The notes: generated from the sequence alone by a model not told the origin. DNA of 64,000 nt from Myxocyprinus asiaticus (GCF_019703515.2 NC_059356.1:28019914-28083913), one strand, 5' to 3'; numbered from the stretch's first letter, positions 1 to 18,887 are shown. Made by a program: numbers and translations.

Positions 1-85
1 GTGAGTGTAAATTACTCAGACAAAAGAAAAAAGATAAAAGCAAATAATACAGTATAATAGCTCACTAATGTTTTCTCTTTGACAG

Positions 86-3000
86 CTGTGGTTTTAAATG
101 ATTTCTTGTTAACTGGTGAGTGGCCCTTTTAATATTACAGAACCTTTGATACATATAGTTATTTATTATGTTTTATTATGTTAAAGAAAGAGAAGTTTGT
201 ATTTCAGGATCACATACAAAAATAAAGATTGTCCTCTGAATATTTATATGTGAACTGAAAATGTACTTAATTTTCTTGGTTTGACAGGAGCTCAAGATGT
301 CAGACTGGTCAATGGTTTTGACATCTGCTTTGGGACAGTTGAGATCGTTTACAATGACACATGGGGAACAGTGTGTGATGACTCCTGGGACATTTATGAT
401 GCTGCTGTGGTGTGCAGACAGTTGAGATGTGGAAGAGCATTTAGTGCACATAACCAGGCTATATTTGGGAAAGGGAGTGGTCAGATCTGGTTGAGTGAGG
501 TTAATTGTAAGGGAAGTGAGTCATCCCTCAGCGAGTGCCAACAATCTGCATCCAATGATTGTTCTCACAGTAAAGATGCTGGCGTTGTGTGTTCAGGTAA
601 GAGGATTTCAGTTTTCCTTAAAGTGTTATTTTAAAGTACTTTTTCTCATTTAAAAAGATTTGCCTCTAAAGAACTGTATAGTTGAATAGTGTTTTTGAAA
701 AATATGTTTAAAATCATGAGTACTCACATCCAGTCATATCAGTAAATAGCTGATTTGTTGTACATGGAGCGAGTCGCCTCATTGGTGAAGCTTGTTATGT
801 TGAGATCACATGACCTGCCAAATGCTACTTGCTTTGTCTTGGTAACACCCCTTTTATTAGTGTTAATCTTGTTCATGAAATTACTGATAAAAATGTTTGT
901 TTTCAAAGAGTTTTTATTTTTTTATTTCATCAATGATAACGAAGACAAGATGAAAATGACAAACCATTACGATAATGATTTAATAAGAACATACTGACAA
1001 AAATCTAATGAGAAAAAAAGTATTCTTAATTATTAACAATGCACTAATTTTTTTCTTATCTAGAAAGAATTGATTCACATAATTCACTTATAGTATATTG
1101 TATATTCCCTGTTTGAGCTGTGTGAGCTGAAAGAGCTGGACACCAGCAAACTGAACCAGTGTTAATTAGCTCACTAAAGTTCAGCGATTAAACTATGCAA
1201 ACTATGTGGCACAAGCTGATAGGTTATTTGACTTGTTACCTTTTAGCCAATCAGCTCACTCACATGTGATATGTTAAGCCAATGTTGTAAGCTGATTGGT
1301 CCTTTGACTTGTAATTGGGTTGCCAATCAACTTGAGTTGCTCTCCTTGTGTAACATTTACATGGCACGCCAGTTTTAGTGCAGCATGCTGCAAGAGTTTT
1401 TCTCCAAAAAAACTATGGTTTGCTGGGGTTTTCCTTCTATCGGCTTGCACGGTAAGGTCTGCTTTTGGCAATGACACATAGAAGTGTGTCTTTAACAAGG
1501 TAAGCATTGGCCAAATCTGGCTGGCACTCACCGCTATCTTGGGTCATTCAATTAAATAAATCCACACATAGCTCACAAGTCACTAGTTACATAATCTCCA
1601 GGCTTTCCTGGCTCAGGTACACATAAGTTGGGTCACTAGCTGTTTAAGCTATTGGGCTAAGCAGGCCAAGGCACACATATAAATTTAGTTATGCCATTTG
1701 GACTGTGGCCAAGGTAAACCCAGCTAGCATACACTTGGTGCACATGGCTCTTTCGGAGCAGCAGCAGTACACAATTATTGGCAATAGATCTGCTTGATTG
1801 GGGGGTTGTGTTTGTGTTAAGTTTTTGTTGTCCTTGTTGGAGGATTGTTTAATTTGTGCAGCAGCATGTCATACATGCTCTATGCAGGATGTATGCATTG
1901 AATATATATTACATGCACTTGCAGCTCAGTATGGCAATGTATTTTCTAGCAGTAGCAAGTCTCCGTACTCCGTAGAAATCTTTCTGAGAGTTGTCATGAC
2001 TGAAATTTGATATCTTGTCTTATTCCAAGCATAATTCTGTAACAGCTGAAGGCATAGCTTTTCAGACTTGTTCCAAGCCATTTGGTGATGATCCAGCTCT
2101 CACAGCCATATAGCAGAATTGAGACAAGCTGCCTGGAATGTCGCGTTTCAAGTAGATTGAAATTGTGCGTGAGCTAAAAACATCCCTAATTTTCCAGAAG
2201 GCAGCCCATGCGGAATCGCTCGAAGTAACCATTGATCCTATATACTTAAAGCTGTTGACCCAGGTGACTGTTTTTCTTTTTCCATTTGGTCAAGATGCTC
2301 ATGCTAGACAATTGGTTTTAGGCCAAAATGTTCCTGGTTGGTGTAGGCTTCAGTCTTCTTGATGCTGATTATGAGTCAGACTTCTCTTGCTCGTTTTGCC
2401 ATGAGATTCAATGCTGCCTGGGCTCTTTCAAGAATGCCTTCTAAGAGCGACATCATCTGCAAAATCAAGGTCGAAAATAGACGTTTCCTGGACGATTGTA
2501 TCGGTTTTGTGATAAAGCCGCAGATGCCGTTCGTCTTGCTGACTATTTTGGCTGCTGCTGCTTTTTGATTTCTGCGAATTCGTCAGTTCAATTGAATGTT
2601 GTCTTAAGCGAGTTCTTCATCGCGTAATCAAATAGATCAGTTTCTTACTATGACGAGGTCCTTGTTGTGCTGGAGTCAACTCCATTCGAATTTGTCCGCT
2701 TGTCCTTGGGTTTTTGTACAGCTCTTAGTTTTATCTTGATTTTGCGCTAATGATGCAATGGTCTGACTCTAGCTCCACGATGTTGTTGGCTCTAGTGTGG
2801 ATGGATCTCCACCATTTTCCATTCCCCAATATGTGCTCAAGTTGGGCTATTGTCTTTTCTGTTGCTGGGATGCTGCAATGTCCAGATTCTAGATTTGTGA
2901 TGTGGGAATCTAGCCTGGCAAGGACTCGTATCTGCAGCTTTGCAGAGCTCAACTAGCCGCTTGCTGTTTTCGTTGCTCTTGGCATGAAAGGTGAGGTTAC

Positions 3001-4179
3001 CGACTACTTTTGGATTTGCTCTGCTACTATCCTCTCCAGTTCTTGCATTGAAGTCACCTGCCACAATCAAAAGGTAATGTGGTGGCACATCATTGATGCA
3101 CTTCAAAAGATCAGAGTAGAATACGTTCAATGCGTTTTGTAATAGTCTCCTTTTTTAAACTGTAATAGTCTCCAAAGCATAAGCAACTGACAAAGTAACT
3201 TCGTACCTTTTTATCTTTACCTTTTATCTGCCATTATTTCAGGATCTTAGTTTTGTAGGACAGTTTTCTCATTGATTTTGTTGACAAATCTTTAATATGT
3301 TAGAAATATGATGAAATGTAAAAAAATGTAAGTGTTGGAATATTTAAAGTCTGGTCTGTTACAGTTATGCACCCCTATGCGTTGCTTTTTCTTTTTTCTT
3401 TGCAATAATTGTTTACGCAAAGTTAAACTCACTGCATTGCTGGACACTGTATCCCATACAGTGTTCAAGTACTCACTGCACATTTTGGAAAATGTAGTAG
3501 GCCATCTGAGTATTCCATGCATACAGAATGTGTATACTGTCCACTATACATACTGCAAACATGGTATGTAGAAGTAGTATGGTCCAAACATACACTAAGA
3601 GTAAGGTGGACTGTTGTTAATGGTACTAAAATCTCTCTTTCAGCTTCTCTAGTTGTTGTCATTGGTGCTGTGCTGACAGTGGTACTGCTCCTTTCGTCCA
3701 TCCTGTTAATTATATGCCTGGTGAAGAGGAGAAAAAAACAAAAGATTAAAGAAACCCAGATATGCTCCTTTGCTAGAGGTAAGACAGATTTACATGCCAC
3801 GATGTCCTTTTACCTTTATTTTGGGTGCCTGTAAAATGATTTTTCTAAACGCCTTCCTACCATAGATAAAGTCCTTTCATCAATATACCTTGTATCCCAA
3901 GATGCTGTTAGTATGCATGAAGAGGTGTCCCTTGAAGACCGATATGAAGAGGATGCTGAGGATGACTATGAGAAAGTAGATATTGATGATGGAGAATCTG
4001 AACAAGACTATGTTAATATGGATGATGAAGACTCCGAAAAGGACAACGTCAGTGTGGAGTTCAATAATTCTGAACAGGATTATGTCAATGTGGACACAGA
4101 TGACTCTGAATGGGACTATGTCAATGTGAATATTACAGAAGACAAAAGTACATTGGACAATAACTATGAAGATGTATGA
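86..4179 (+). CDS. Gene A: SRCR receptor with tyrosine-rich tail (3' part; 5' end outside window)
   Basis: Four exons can be read: 86..115, 288..596, 3644..3778 and 3902..4179, all joined in phase 1. The 30-nt micro-exon encodes a hydrophobic stretch (VVLNDFLLTG) that probably ends the signal peptide. The 309-nt exon is one group-B SRCR domain with eight cysteines. The 135-nt exon is a single transmembrane helix followed by a basic stop-transfer (KRRKK). The last exon is a 92-residue acidic tail with YVNM, YVNV and YVNV motifs plus YEKV and YEDV. Exon lengths and phases match gene B downstream, so the two are tandem paralogues. No Ig exon is seen, and the SRCR exon can splice directly to the transmembrane exon. 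The intron between them holds an antisense RTE LINE relic. The ATG exon must lie upstream. The fold family is clear; ligand and cell type are unknown. Confidence 0.82.
1800..3130 (-). mobile_element. RTE-type LINE relic (endonuclease plus reverse transcriptase), antisense in a gene A intron
   Basis: Read on the minus strand, 2837..3130 encodes an apurinic-type endonuclease core (AGDFNARTG). It is followed after frame breaks by the SDH motif of the same domain near 2750 and a reverse-transcriptase catalytic box (DLDFADDVAL) near 2440-2480. Further on is a C-terminal segment with LLYGCESW and CYRIMLGI near 2030-2120. This order and these motifs are those of RTE/BovB-like elements. Many stops and frameshifts show it is dead. 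The exact 3' boundary, perhaps as far as about 1550, is not resolved. Confidence 0.75.
3430..3605. repeat. Small AT-rich MITE-like palindromic segment before the gene A transmembrane exon
   Basis: The stretch has short inverted segments built on GTATACTGTCCACTATACATAC and its near complement. It looks like a short nonautonomous DNA element. Boundaries are uncertain, and it sits about 40 bases upstream of the splice acceptor at 3643. Confidence 0.35.
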
Positions 4180-4282
4180 AAACTGTATTGATGAAAAATG
4201 AGTGAACCCAAAATACAGTGCAATTATTGTAACTTAATTTGGACTTAATGTGTCAATGTCACTAAGGAAAACAGGTGAATAG

Positions 4283-4288
4283 AATAAA
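4283..4288 (+). promoter_or_regulatory. Polyadenylation signal of gene A
   Basis: AATAAA lies about 105 bases after the gene A stop codon, a normal distance for a short 3' UTR. No cleavage site was verified. Confidence 0.5.
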
Positions 4289-4299
4289 CACTTTTCAGA

Positions 4300-7200
4300 C
4301 TGAGAGCATTATAAGCTATTCACTTGTTACACATCATAAAACATTTGCCCAATAGATGTAAATGTACTCATCCCAAAAAGCATCATTGTCAACGTCATTC
4401 AAAACAGTAGCTCTTGACCTTGCAATTTATCCACCTCTGAGTGAGAACTATTCTTAATCCGCTTGCAACAAAAAGCTTTTTTTTAAAAAAAAAAAAAAAC
4501 TGCGGTTGTGCCAGCTTTTCTAGAATGGGTTTCGACATCGCTGAAAGGAAAACGCTATAAGCAACCCCCATCAGCCACAAGGTGGAGCTTTAATTACAGA
4601 CTTGTGAACCTTTACAGATTTCTTGTCTGCAACACTTTTTTTTTTTTTTTAATTTATTTTTCTATTAGTTTTACGCCGGCCACAATCAGGAAAAGTAAAA
4701 ATTACCCTGCCTACATTCTTACCTCTTATAATATGAGTCTTTTAGTCAGCAGACTAAAATACTGTGCATTTCGTATGGCACCTCATGAAACTGTTTTGTA
4801 AAAGTTCATTCATTCACAAATCCCATTTTAACTACTCAACATCGCTTTGACATTACAAACATTCACTGCAAACTGTTATTACCCGTGTTTATGAGGCAGA
4901 ATCTTTAGGTTATTCTAACCTTGTGTGACCCTGTGTCCTCATGCAAGTACACTTCTGTCTTTGCTATGCATAATTTAATTTTAAAGTGCCTGATCTCAGT
5001 TCAGGACACTCTGGGCTATCATTAAAGGGTTAAACTTTCGACACACCAAGTCATGTGACAAAACAACATGGTGTCGATTACAGCAGCATTTGTCTTTGGG
5101 AGAATGGTCAACAAAGCTACATTTGGTAAGAAACCTCATTAAAGGTATAGTTCACCCAAAAATGAAAATTCTCTTATCCTTTACTCACCCTCATGCCATC
5201 CCAGATGTGTATGACGTTTTGCCTTCTGCTGAACAAAGTTTTTAAAAGAATATCTCCGCTCTGTAGGTCGATACAATGCAAGTAAATGGTGGCCAGAACT
5301 GTGGTGGTCCAAACATCATATACTGTAAATGCATAATCGAAGTAATTCATACGACTCCAGTGGTTAAATCAAAATGATCCAATTGTTTTTTTTGGGTGAG
5401 AATAAACCTAACTCTAACTCCTTTTCACTGTACATCTTGCCATCACAGTCTCTAGGCACTTATGATGCCTTTATTTTATATGCTTTGTGCAGGCCGAATC
5501 GCTGTGTGGAGTAGGTGTGTCACTGAAGCGAGGATCCGTTCACCAACGACGCGTCTAACGGTGAGGTGTACAATGTCTGCTGGAACACTGCAGGTGAGCA
5601 GAGAGTCTTCTAAGCTTGCGAAGATTCCGTCCCCTAACTCATGTATTTCGAAGGCAATGAATGTAGAGGGCTTATAAGACGAGAGAGAATTGCTGTCTTG
5701 AAGGAAGAAAATTAGGAAAAATTGTGTTTTCACACCTGCTTGTATACCGGACAGCTTAGCGCCTAAAAGGGCGGGGCTTAAACACCATGGCCAATCTTAG
5801 ATTGCCGTTTTTGTAGAAGGGTTTCAACTAGGCCAACGGAAAAGGAATTCACCCATATGCATCAGCTTGACGCAATGTAGAGAGAACTGTAATCATAAGG
5901 GAAGTGCTGTTTTGCATGAAGCCGAGAAGTGCAGCTTCTGTTTCGTGATGTTTTTTAACCTGTGCTTGAGCGTAACATCATCTGTCTGCAGCACTGGTGC
6001 AGGTGCACTTTGGTCAGAATGGAAGTGAGATTAAAGCATTTACATGCTAGTATAAAGCAAATAAAATAGGAGTACTCCACATATCTTACTAGGATTATTA
6101 TTACTCTGATTATTAGCATAATCGCAACATTCTGTTCACATGAGCAACAGTTAAATCACAGTATTGCCTTAATCGCATTATAACTGCATTATCATGGTGC
6201 GTGTAAAAGTAGCCATTTGATGCATTCAAAAGATGAAAAGTGTTGCTTTCGGAGGCTATATACGGAGTTAGGATGAAAATATGGTGCATTTCAAACTGTT
6301 CTGAGATCAGTGCAGACAGACAGCACACTGAAGGTTAAGTCATTCAGTAAATAAGGAGCAAGAAAGCATCCTATAGCTTTCCTATGCAGCTAAGTGCATT
6401 CACTCCTGACCAAAAGTTCAGTTTCAGGATGAAGATGATGTTTGGACCACTCATACAATGGTTGGAAGACATGGGACAATGGTAATCAGTACATAGATTC
6501 AGAATTTATAATGCTTAATTTTATTTTTACATGGTTGGCAGTGATTGGACGATGCTGATCATTACTTTGAATCAGGATTAATTATGCTAATTTCTGATTG
6601 GTAAAATGCTTCAGCATTAAATATCACTTAAAGATTGAACACTGAGATTTTGTTGCCAAGTAGAAACAAACACTGTAACAAAAGTCATATCAAGTCAAAT
6701 AATTGTATTTGTTTAGTTTTTTATTTGTGCTTTTCCCAATACACATTGTTCCAAAGCAGCTTTACAGAAAATCAGCTGTAATGTCTGCAACGTCTCAAAA
6801 CATGAATAGCCAACGCTCCTGGAAACATATTAAACATAATAGACTTTCTATAGCTTGGTATTATTTAAAATTTCACAACTTAGTCCCGCTGTCCCCATAT
6901 GATGACATTTTTTAGGAAAACTATTTGCTCTTCAAAAAATTGTGCATGTTTATTAGGAGCTACTAGTTACAAATCAAAAAGTGAAATGAAAAATGCACAC
7001 AGCAGTTGTGCTCGGGTCTCAGGAGGCAAATGTGCTTTCTTTAACATGTTGATAACATGTTTCAGAGCCTCTGTGCTTGTGCTTTGCTCTGCTACCCAAA
7101 AGGGCATTTTCTCAAATCTTTATCTGCATGTCAACTTATACTGCAGAACAGCTATTTTTCAAATGTGTTAAAATACATATTGTAATTTCAACAGTTCTGC

Positions 7201-7500
7201 TGAATGGCAGTACAAAGTTAGTAGCATGTAATGCACTAATCCTAAAACTTTGCACTTTCTGCAAGAAGAATCCTACTTAATTGAACTCCTTTCAAAGTGC
7301 ATTAGAGCATGTAAAATTTTCAATTGAGAATAGATGGTCTACTCCATTCCACTGAGGAACATTCCAAGTTTGTTTCACTTGAAATGGTTTCACTTCTCTG
7401 AAGTTAATTTGAGGTTATGCATACACATGGCCATCCGGTTATGTAGTGGACCTTACACAAGACACAAAAGTATGTGCTGATATTTTAACACACGTCACGT
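4300..7500. other. Spacer between gene A and the LINE; no gene seen
   Basis: This stretch holds homopolymer runs (4480-4500, 4639-4652) and a truncated copy of the GGAATAGTTCACCC MITE family from about 5142 to 5400. No splice-supported coding exon is visible. Short open frames here have no recognisable domains. Confidence 0.5.
5142..5400. repeat. Truncated TTAA-type MITE (left half)
   Basis: It begins with TATAGTTCACCCAAAAATGA and continues with the family's CTCACCCTCATGCCATCCC segment. That matches the left half of the complete copies at 27306 and 52975. The right inverted end is missing. Confidence 0.6.
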
Positions 7501-7504
7501 CATT

Positions 7505-9205
7505 ACATCATGATGGCGCCGCGGATGGCCGCGTCGGTGTGGAGCACTTCTATTGTTTTGTTATTTTTGTTTGTTTGTCATGTGTTTAGTAATCTTTTTT
7601 TTCAGTCAGTTTCACCAGAGACGAACTGCTGAACATTCGAAGGCATACACCAGTCAATATCTTCCCGGATTTTGAATATTCGGACGTTTTGTTTGACATT
7701 TTAGTCGGAGGCTCGGCTGTGTTGTTTAAACACGCTATGAGACGCAGGCGAGGGAGAGGAGCCGGTGCGCTGGTCAAGCTCCGTAGGCGCGGCTTTCGAA
7801 CAACACTGCCCAGCATTCATCTAGCAAATCTCCGCGCTCTCCCTAACAAAACTGATGAATTACATCTCCTCACCCGCACAAACAAGGACTTTTCAACCTC
7901 TGCTGCCTTGTGCTTCACAGAAACCTGGCTGAGTAAAGCCATTCCTGACAGCGCATTACATCTGCCGGGCTTTCAGCTGTTCAGAGCGGATCGCATCGTG
8001 GAGTTAACGGGGAAAACAAAAGGCGGTGGAACATGCTTTTACATCAGTGAAAGTTGGTGTACAGATGTAACAACGTTAAAGAGGATGTGCTGTCCTAATT
8101 TGGAAGCGCTCTTTATTAACTGTAAGCCTTTCTACTCGCCGCAAGAGTTTTCCTCGTTTATTCTGGTGAGTGTGTATATCGCGCCACATGCGTGTGTGAA
8201 CACAGCACTGCAACAGCTGGCTGATCAAATCACAGACACGGAACAACAATACCTGGGCTCAGTTATTATTATTCTTGGGGATTTTACCAAAGCAAACCTC
8301 ACACGTGAACTGCCCAAATACAAACAGCACATCACATGCCCCACCAGAGACAGGAACATACTAGATCATTGCTACACAACAATAAAGGATGTATATTGCT
8401 CTGTTCCTAGAGCTGCTTTGGGACTCTCTGATCACTGTCTGGTTCATCTTCCAACCTACAGACAGAAATTAAAATCTGCGATCTAAAGCGATGGACCAAC
8501 GAAGCAGAGCTGAAACTACAAGCCTGCTTTTCACTTATTGGAGTGTTTTTGAGGCTGCAGACACCAATCTGGACGAGCTCACAGATGCTGTTACATCATA
8601 TATCAGTTTTTGTGAGAATGTGCATTCCTACTAGGACTTATTTAACAACGATAAACCATGGTTTAAAGCGGAACTCAGGCAGCTTCGTCAGGCCAAAGAG
8701 GATGCTTACAGGGGTGGGGATAAAGTCTTGTACAGTCAGGCCAGGAACACACTGAACAAGGAAATCAGAGTGGCTAAAAGAAGATACTCTGAGAAGCTGA
8801 AAAACAAGTTTTCAACTAACGACCCTGCATCAGTGTGGAGTGGCATGAAACAACTTATGAATTACAGGACTCCTGCCCCCAACCCTGTGGTGGACCAACA
8901 ACTGGCTGACGACCTGAATGTGTTCTACTCTAGATTTGAAAGGCCCAATCTCACACCCCACACCCACTCTGACCTTCACTTCACACAAACACCAACACCT
9001 CCTGCAACCCCCCTCCTCCCCCTCCTGCTACTCAACTTTCACTTAAGATCTGTGAAGATGATGTGAGCTGCGTCTTTCGACAACAAATTATAAGGAAAGC
9101 ACAGGGCCCAGATGGCGTTTCACCTGCATGTCTTAGATGCTGTGCTAAGGATTATTGGTTATTCCCTACCTATAAAGCTCATTCTGATTCTGATTAATGT
9201 GTACA
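7505..9205 (+). mobile_element. Non-LTR retrotransposon (jockey/L2/CR1-like), internally deleted
   Basis: The element starts near ATGGCGCCGCGGATGGCC in a GC-rich 5' region. It then encodes an APE-type endonuclease (GGTCFYISESW, FCTETWLS-like, LGDF, LSDHCLVHLP) from about 7689 to 8486, with a linker region up to about 9066. The sequence jumps after about 9150 straight to the 3' terminus, AAAGCTCATTCTGATTCTGA. The whole reverse-transcriptase region is absent while both ends are present. A second 3' end of the same family is at 17460-17640. Superfamily placement is from endonuclease style only. Confidence 0.8.
7689..9066 (+). pseudogene. LINE ORF remnant: endonuclease and linker, frameshifted
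   Basis: The first 265 codons (7689..8486) are an endonuclease domain with the LGDF and SDHCL motifs. After a stop, the reading continues in other frames (8543..8755, 8728..9066) through a typical basic linker (KAELRQLRQAK-like). There the DDLNVFYSRFE segment precedes where the reverse transcriptase should begin. No RT motif follows. It is an inactive mobile-element coding relic and not a host gene. Confidence 0.75.
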
Positions 9206-9969
9206 TTTGTATGAAATTTAAATGTAAATTAAATGTACACTTAAAGTGTGTATGAATGTCAGATGGCCCCTGCCTCCATTTACCTCGAGGCACCAGCTTA
9301 GGAATTTCAACTTAACTGTATAAAATTGATCCAAACTTAAGATGGTCAACTGATGCATAATCAAAGAAACATGATTTGTTTGGCTGGATTAAAGGCTAGG
9401 AAGGAATAGGACTGATAAATGTGAGTTTAAAAAGTCAATGTAGTCTTAATGTCCAGATATTGCTTTAGTTTAGTTACTTAGTTACTTTAATTATTTAACC
9501 CAGACAGGCATTACAGCTACCTTGATGTGCTCTACATATTAATAGAATATATGCTTTTTTTCAACAGGAACATTAAAAGCTGAAAGCCAATTGTACTGAA
9601 ACATGAGCATTTTGCCAAAAAAAAAAAAAAAAAAAACACACAAAAAAAACGTTTTTTTGGAATGTAATTACAGGCTTAAAGCAAATTAGAACAAACAACA
9701 GGCTAAGAATTTTTGAGAAGTAGTTTGTGCCATGACCTGGGAAAGAAAGCAGGCTGAGTGAGTGAAAGAGGGTTGTCACATTCTTGTCACTTTGATCACG
9801 TTGCAGTTTTTTCACAGTTTTTCTATGATGCGCTATTATTGCTCGAACTATTTTACAAGTGAGTTTGGCTGAGTGAGTCGAGCAGTTCTGGGATTTTTAT
9901 TTCTGTCTTGAAAAAGGCCAAGATACACACATTATCATCAGCTCATTTAGAGACAACATAGGAAGCACA
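9206..9969. other. Upstream region of gene B
   Basis: About 760 bases of AT-rich sequence precede the gene B start codon, with an A-run at 9619-9637. No canonical TATA box at a convincing distance was found and no transposon ends are obvious. Promoter elements for gene B, if within reach, must be here. Confidence 0.3.
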
Positions 9970-16195
<6,226 letters not shown>

Positions 16196-16202
16196 GTGAA
16201 TC

Positions 16203-16220
16203 CCCCCCCCCCCCCCCCCC
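16203..16220. repeat. Poly-C run in the gene B 3' UTR
   Basis: An uninterrupted C tract follows a few bases after the gene B stop codon and is followed by an A tract. It is probably length-variable. Confidence 0.7.
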
Positions 16221-16485
16221 CAAAAAAAAGAATTAACAAAGAATTAAATGTGGTGTTAATATAACTGAAGAAAGAAGTCCAGTTATCACTGAATGCAATG
16301 GAATGCCAAGTGACATTTTTTCAAAATTGATTTAGAAGAAATGTGAATGTTTTCATTGCACTCAGATTCTGTCACCAAGTTTTTTCTTGCTCTAAAATGA
16401 GCCACAACAGTTTTTATTGATGCATTTCTTTACTCACTGAAAGCTACATGTGGACAAGAGTTCTACGACAAGCCTCGATTGGATA

Positions 16486-16491
16486 AATAAA
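16486..16491 (+). promoter_or_regulatory. Candidate polyadenylation signal of gene B
   Basis: AATAAA lies about 290 bases after the stop. Further AATAAA sites occur downstream, for example near 17065, so transcript ends could vary. Confidence 0.4.
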
Positions 16492-17459
16492 CAATCGAGC
16501 ACTTTCACAAGGAAAAGTTATACTCCATCTTCATGATTAATTCTTTTGTAGTGCGACAGAAAAGACACAGGAAGAGAGAGAGCGAACTCTGTGACTGTGA
16601 GAACTAAAAGTAACCACAACATAAATTTTCCAGAAAATGTAAAAAATAACCTTGCAAAAGCAGATCGAACCTGCATTTGGATGAGAAGTTTATTGCTTTT
16701 TGGAGTCAACAATTATGTTTGTATGACATATCTAATATGTCATATCATGACAGACTATTAAAAGAAAAACATTTCTGCTTCCCAGATCTTAGCACAATAT
16801 GACTATAAATGTGTAAAGCCTTTTACATTTAATACTTGGGTCTGATAATATTTTATATAACGTAAACAATAGCTTTATAATTGTATACAGCTTTAGATTA
16901 TATAAATATATTGTAGTCTACATTTATATAACATTATGTATAAATATGCATACCTTACAAGTTTGTACTTTTGTTTAATTTTAGTTTTGGTGCATTAATA
17001 TCCTTTTAAATAGTTCACTTTCTACCAAATGACACACGTTTGTTGCCCAGCTCTTTGCACAATGTGACAATAAATGTGTGAAAGAAAAGGATGTGATTTA
17101 TGTTTGCTATGCGTGCTCAATAGGACATGTCTTTAACAAACAACTAAACGTAGCAGATGCTGCAGACTCTTGGAGTTATATTGAAAAATACCTGTGTATT
17201 CAAAAGCTTCAGGTTGATTGGCTGTGAAAATGGGGTGTGACAGTGAAGTGTTGAGAAAAGTCAAAAGTGTGACACCATCCCTCCTTTATTAATCAGTAAG
17301 TGTGACAGGCTCACTGACTAGGAGGGAAAGATCAGCAGCAACAGTCACTAAGTGTGACACCCCCCACCCAGACTGAGTTGTTCTGAGTCTGCTAGTGTGG
17401 CCCCAGATTAAAACATAAAAATGAAGAATGACTACCTAGATTTAAATAAATAATTGTGA

Positions 17460-17640
17460 TTTGATATGCCATTCTATGTTATGTCCTATTGATTGATTTA
17501 TTATTTATTTTGTGTGTCGATTTATACTCATACCTTGTTTTATATTCTGTCTCACTGTGATGTTCTGTGTACACCAAAATAAATTCCTTGTGTACATGAG
17601 CACACTTGGCATTAAAGCTCATTCTGATTCTGATTTAACT
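17460..17640 (+). mobile_element. LINE 3' end fragment
   Basis: It ends in AAAGCTCATTCTGATTCTGA, identical to the 3' terminus of the LINE at 7505-9205. It is preceded by 3'-UTR-like sequence with AAATAAATTCC. It is a 5'-truncated copy of the same family. Confidence 0.65.
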
Positions 17641-18817
17641 AAAAATTGATGGAAAGACACGTTTTATGGGGGGAATTAAATAACAGGTGCATTGAGTGTC
17701 TTGTTCATCATATTTATTTTCATTTAAAAGCAACAGAATGTAAATTGCATCCACTTTATTAACAACAAAACGCATGAATGTGAATCCCGCGATATCTGCC
17801 TTTGATCTCGTGGTGGATGATCCACTACAAGAAGTGAGACCTGTCCGACTTGACAGCTCTTATTTCACTCCTCCCCTGACTGCAGCCGTCTACTCTCAAG
17901 GGAACATATTGACACTATCGTTCATTTTCCTTGAAGATATTCAAACGTACAGTGTTAATGGCATAAGGTAACAGATAAATGTCATAAATAAAGAAATGAA
18001 AATATATAGGAGTGAATTTTAAACCTTCTTTTAACAACTCAAATATTTAAAAGATTGTTTCACTTTCATGGTAATTATGAATGAAGGACATTACAAACAA
18101 CATATCTTTAAAAGAGGAAATAAGGCTTGTACTTCACAGTTTTACACTTGTGCTCGCCATCTATATACGACGTGAGTATGGCGTCATTTTTATATCACCA
18201 GAACTTGAATTTGAAAAAGCCTCCGAATTCAGACTTTTCTTGAAAAAAGACTGGGTGTAATTTGATGTTATCGAAAATTTTTGCTGTTAATTTTAAATGT
18301 TTGAAAATATTTTGTGTGAATTAACCTAAAAAAAAAATTTAGGTTGTGAAATTCAATTTTTTATTATTCAAGTGGTGCATTTCAGGTCGTCTCAATATTC
18401 AGGTTGTTAAATTCAGGTGGCAAAATTCTTGGATGATATCCGGGAATGCAAAGAAGAGCAAACGAGCGTCGATGTAATCCATCTCTCTCTTGGACAGTCG
18501 CAAAGCGATGGAAACAGCTCAAAAGTCATTTTAAACAACTGTGACAACAACGTTGTGAAAAAACAAAAAGGTATACTTTAGGGATACTTATAATGTTTCA
18601 TGAATGTGTTTCGAAGAAAGGAGCAACTTAATCATTCAACTGGATCCTTCACCTAACAGCAAGTTTAATCAAGAACCTTATTTCATAATCGTATGGGCAA
18701 ATGACATTTACCAGTGGAAACGAATAATCAGACTACCTCATTTTAACTGCAAGTCTGCAATTTATTTATTTATTTTTTTGTAGTCGAGAAGTATTAAATA
18801 ATATATCTAAAAAGAAA

Positions 18818-18820
18818 AGG

Positions 18821-18887
<67 letters not shown>
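18818..18887. repeat. (TA)n microsatellite
   Basis: About 70 bases of TA dinucleotide inside the long-TIR element. Confidence 0.9.

Noticed and set aside
755..997. 80-codon open frame after the gene A SRCR exon
   Set aside because: AT-rich, no domain, within an intron.
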